The position numbers were made by a program, and so were the translations under genes. Positions 61,515 to 64,000 of a stretch of 64,000 bases of DNA are shown here, piece by piece (positions within the stretch are counted from its first letter, which is position 1; each line of letters begins with the position of its first letter). The notes under the pieces are model-generated. The model was given only the letters and a program-made list of their open reading frames with translations, had not been told where the DNA came from and did no database searches. Source of the DNA: Bordetella sp. 02P26C-1 (GTDB lineage Bacteria; Pseudomonadota; Gammaproteobacteria; Burkholderiales; Burkholderiaceae_B); NCBI RefSeq assembly GCF_009763255.1, contig NZ_WSJB01000002.1, positions 149,689 to 213,688 on the forward strand. Reading direction: 5' to 3'.

Positions 61515-61639
61515 AACAAAATAGGCGTTTATTATTTATGTGACGTTAACGTAAATTATTAAGAATCAAGGGCTTATACCTATAGTCGTCGCGCATCGCT
61601 TAAATTTTATGCTTGAGTTTCCCTAAAATTGTCAGCAAT

Positions 61640-62335
61640 ATGAACGAATCAGATACAGCTACACCGTCGCTAGCAAGCAATGAAACCTTGTCGGACCGGG
61701 TGTACGAAATGATGGTCGACGCCATTATTCGCGGCGAATTCGCGCCGGGCTCGCGCCTCATCGAAATGGAATTGGCGGAGCGTTTCGCTGTCAGTCGGGG
61801 TCCGTTGCGTGAAGCGATGCGCCATCTCGCCGACCGGCGCCTGATTATGCGAACCGCCAGGCAGGGTGCGCGAGTCAGCGAGCTGTCGGCGCAGGTATGG
61901 GAGGAAATCTCCACCGTGAGAGAACTGCTAGAAAGCGCGGCGTGTCGATTGGCAGCCGAGAACATGAGTGATGAGGAGATCGAACAACTCGTCGATATCG
62001 TGGAAGGCGACGCCAAGCTAGTGGCTAGTGGCCGGGCCTATTACCGGCGCGAGGATGTGCTCGACGTGCACTTTCGAATTGTGCGCGGGGCCCGCAACTC
62101 CATTATTGAAGACATTCTCGGTAGGAATTTGTACCCGCTGATCCGGATGTACCGCTACCAGCATAAGCTGGTCGAGGGCCGGGCCGAGCGCGCATTAAAG
62201 GAACATCGAGCCATCATCGAAGCGATCAGCCAGCGTGATGGAGAACTCGCACAGCTGTTGATGAAACGTCATCTCGCCACTTCACGTCATCTGGTACTGG
62301 AGGCGATTTCGTCCGAGGTGGCGACGGCACAGTGA
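61640..62335 (+). CDS. GntR-family regulator with FCD domain
   Basis: 231 aa from ATG 61640; a TTG 27 bases earlier is possible. Winged helix: LSDRVYEMMVDAIIRGEFAPGSRLIEMELAERFAVSRGPLREAMRHLADRRLIM. The FCD effector domain has the metal-ligand pattern Asp/His in VLDVHFRIVRGARN and His in KEHRAIIEAI. It is divergent from tctCBA and followed by the lyase and aconitase-family genes. It probably senses the transported carboxylate or its derivative and derepresses both arms. Confidence 0.9.
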   Translation: MNESDTATPSLASNETLSDRVYEMMVDAIIRGEFAPGSRLIEMELAERFAVSRGPLREAMRHLADRRLIMRTARQGARVSELSAQVWEEISTVRELLESAACRLAAENMSDEEIEQLVDIVEGDAKLVASGRAYYRREDVLDVHFRIVRGARNSIIEDILGRNLYPLIRMYRYQHKLVEGRAERALKEHRAIIEAISQRDGELAQLLMKRHLATSRHLVLEAISSEVATAQ

Positions 62336-62362
62336 GCGGTCTAAAGAGGGAAGGGAGGAAGT

Positions 62363-63223
62363 ATGAAGATGTCGAAGCGGTTGCGCGACATGATCGCGCG
62401 TTCACAAGCGCTTGTCGCGCCGGGCGCCTATGATGGACTGAGTGCGCGCTTGATAGCACTGGGCGGATTTGAAGCGGTATATGCCAGTGGTGGCGCGATT
62501 GCCCGAAGCACGGGCATTCCTGACCTCGGCTTGATGAGCTTGGCCGAAGTGGTGGATCGACTGACCACGATGGTCGACGCGGTGAGCATACCCATCATCG
62601 CTGACGCGGACACCGGATACGGCAATGCGCTTAATGCCCAACGCACGGCCAAGGCGTTCGAGCGCGCCGGCGTGGCAGCGCTGCATCTGGAAGATCAGCA
62701 GTTTCCGAAACGCTGTGGTCACTACGATGACAAGGCTATTGTTCCGGCTCACGAGATGACGCAGAAAATCAGGGCCGTGCGCGATGCACTGAGTGACGAT
62801 GATTTCGTAATCATCGCTAGAACGGACGGACTGGCAGTGGAAGGTTATGAGCGCACAATCGAACGCGCCCATCAGTACATGGAGGCCGGCGCGGACATGA
62901 TTTTCGTCGAAGCGCCCACGACTGTAGAAGAAATCGAGGCAGTCGCCCGCGATCTGCCCTATCCCAAGTTGATCAACATGTTCAAGGGCGGCAAAACACC
63001 CTTCGTGCCAAGCGAACGTCTGGCAGCACTGGGTTATCGGATCGTGATCGTGCCGAGTGATTTGCAACGCGCGGCGATCAAGGGGATGGAGATCGCCTTA
63101 GAGGCAATCAGATCCGGCAAGGAAGATCATCCGGGCTATGACGCCATGGTGAGCTTCAAAGAACGCGAAGCACGCATTGGCACCACCGCCTACCTGGAGA
63201 GGGAAGCGCGGTACGCCAGTTAA
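62363..63223 (+). CDS. Isocitrate lyase/PEP mutase superfamily lyase (PrpB/DmlA-like)
   Basis: 286 aa. LVAPGAYDGLSARLIALGGFEAVYASGGAIA, IPIIADADTGYGNALNAQRTAKAFERAGVAALHLEDQQFPKRCGH (metal-binding Asp/Glu and the KRCGH catalytic loop), IIARTDGLAVEG and FVEAPTT. The intact KRCGH indicates a true C-C lyase releasing pyruvate or glyoxylate, such as 2-methylisocitrate lyase or 2,3-dimethylmalate lyase, rather than a mutase. GGGAGG is in the ribosome position. It is followed by an aconitase-family gene whose product would make its substrate. Confidence 0.87.
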   Translation: MKMSKRLRDMIARSQALVAPGAYDGLSARLIALGGFEAVYASGGAIARSTGIPDLGLMSLAEVVDRLTTMVDAVSIPIIADADTGYGNALNAQRTAKAFERAGVAALHLEDQQFPKRCGHYDDKAIVPAHEMTQKIRAVRDALSDDDFVIIARTDGLAVEGYERTIERAHQYMEAGADMIFVEAPTTVEEIEAVARDLPYPKLINMFKGGKTPFVPSERLAALGYRIVIVPSDLQRAAIKGMEIALEAIRSGKEDHPGYDAMVSFKEREARIGTTAYLEREARYAS

Positions 63224-63258
63224 CTCATCCACAGCAAACAATAATCACGGAGACAACG

Positions 63259-64000
63259 ATGGGTAATTCGAATGATAGTTTGAAGGTGCTGCGCCAGTTC
63301 GAATTCAACAATAAAACTTATCACTACTATAGTTTGCAAGCCGCGGCGGCCAACGGCGCAAACGACATCATGGCCCTACCTCGGTCGCTGAAGGTCCTTT
63401 ATGAAAACATGCTCAGGCATGAGGACGGGGTAGCGGTCACCCCGGAACATCTGACTACGTTCTATTCAGCGGTTCGCGCCAAACGTTTCGACCAGGAAGT
63501 GTTTTTTCATCCGACGCGCATTTTGATGAATGATTCGGCGGGAATACCTCTTATGGCGGATCTGGCTGCGCTCAGAGCTGCAGTCGCTCGCAATGGCGGC
63601 AATCCCGATCGCATCAATCCGCAAATCCCGGCCGACATGGTGGTGGACCATTCGGTCATGGTGGATGTAAGCGGCGAAGCCCGCGCGTTTGAGCAAAATT
63701 TGGATATCGAATTCGAGCGCAACGACGAACGCTACCGCTTCCTGCGCTGGGCGCAGCAGGCGTTCGACAATTTCCGAGTCGTGCCACCAGGTACGGGCAT
63801 CTGCCACCAGGTAAATGTGGAATTTCTGGCGCGCAGTATCTGGACGGAAACGGCTGGCGACCGTGTGATGATCTATCCGGAAACCCTGCTAGGAACCGAT
63901 AGCCATACGCCGATGATCAACTCGCTAGGTGTTTTGGGCTGGGGTGTGGGGGGCATCGAAGGCGGGGCGGCGATGTTGGGGCAGCCCATCACCATGGCTT
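63259..64000 (+). CDS. acnA: Aconitase-family hydratase, N-terminal part (cut by window end)
   Basis: First 247 codons are visible, frame open to the last base. VLRQFEFNNKTYHYYSLQAAA, LPRSLKVLYENMLRHEDG, INPQIPADMVVDHSVMVDVSG, NDERYRFLRWAQQAFDNFRVVPPGTGICHQVNVE and PETLLGTDSHTPMINSLGVLGWGVGGIEGGAAMLGQP match AcnA/AcnD-type monomeric aconitases, with the DSH substrate-binding motif. The iron-sulfur cysteines lie beyond the window. GGAG lies six bases before the ATG. It may be AcnA itself or a 2-methylcitrate/dimethylmalate dehydratase variant. Confidence 0.88.
   Translation, partial: MGNSNDSLKVLRQFEFNNKTYHYYSLQAAAANGANDIMALPRSLKVLYENMLRHEDGVAVTPEHLTTFYSAVRAKRFDQEVFFHPTRILMNDSAGIPLMADLAALRAAVARNGGNPDRINPQIPADMVVDHSVMVDVSGEARAFEQNLDIEFERNDERYRFLRWAQQAFDNFRVVPPGTGICHQVNVEFLARSIWTETAGDRVMIYPETLLGTDSHTPMINSLGVLGWGVGGIEGGAAMLGQPITMA

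Overview
The window looks like part of a secondary replicon (megaplasmid or chromid) of a Burkholderiales bacterium, most likely Alcaligenaceae-like. Two things point there. Six periplasmic Bug/TctC-type solute receptors sit beside small catabolic operons, a hallmark of Bordetella/Achromobacter relatives. A complete replication and partition module lies at 46.1-51.5 kb: iterons, a Rep initiator, ParA, ParB and palindromic parS-like sites. No rRNA, tRNA, CRISPR array or insertion sequence was recognised.

Layout. 0-4 kb: CoA-transferase, Bug receptor, enoyl-CoA hydratase and LysR regulator. 4.2-7.4 kb: a tyrosine-recombinase-like protein lacking its catalytic residues, and a large degenerate ankyrin-repeat protein. 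7.6-28.3 kb: a catabolic block with two inversely arranged aldehyde dehydrogenase/3-hydroxyisobutyrate dehydrogenase pairs, an IclR regulator, a flavin alpha-hydroxyacid oxidase, a LivKHMGF ABC importer, hydrolases, a GlcD-like oxidase, a D-2-hydroxyacid dehydrogenase and an RraA/HMG-aldolase-like protein. A MmgE/PrpD gene here is frameshifted in a GCCG repeat. The same 26-bp composite operator architecture precedes two transcription units of this block. 28.4-35.1 kb: LysR gene, umuDC remnant, Phd-like antitoxin with zeta toxin, small broken genes, an intact 653-aa tyrosine recombinase and a nucleoside-phosphorylase-like gene. This is the mobile or decaying part of the window.

35.1-41.6 kb: flavin reductase and RibB on one strand, and a LysR gene divergent from a flavin-dependent monooxygenase/AtuA-like/DUF4387/Bug operon. 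The first pair could plausibly supply reduced FMN to the second. 41.8-46.1 kb: panB, an RlmN/Cfr-family radical SAM methyltransferase, and a second ankyrin protein paralogous to the one at 5.5 kb. 46.1-51.5 kb: sixteen 15-bp iterons, rep, parA and parB, with seven copies of a 15-bp palindrome (two before rep, five after parB).

51.7-58 kb: quinone-oxidoreductase-like MDR enzyme, LysR, two unusual SDRs, Bug, a BKACE/DUF849 cleavage enzyme and a carboxymuconolactone-decarboxylase-like protein. 58.4-64 kb: a TctABC tripartite tricarboxylate transporter divergent from a GntR regulator, an isocitrate-lyase-superfamily lyase and an aconitase-family gene cut by the window end. The arrangement fits uptake, dehydration/hydration and C-C cleavage of a substituted di- or tricarboxylate. 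The precise substrates of all catabolic clusters are inference.
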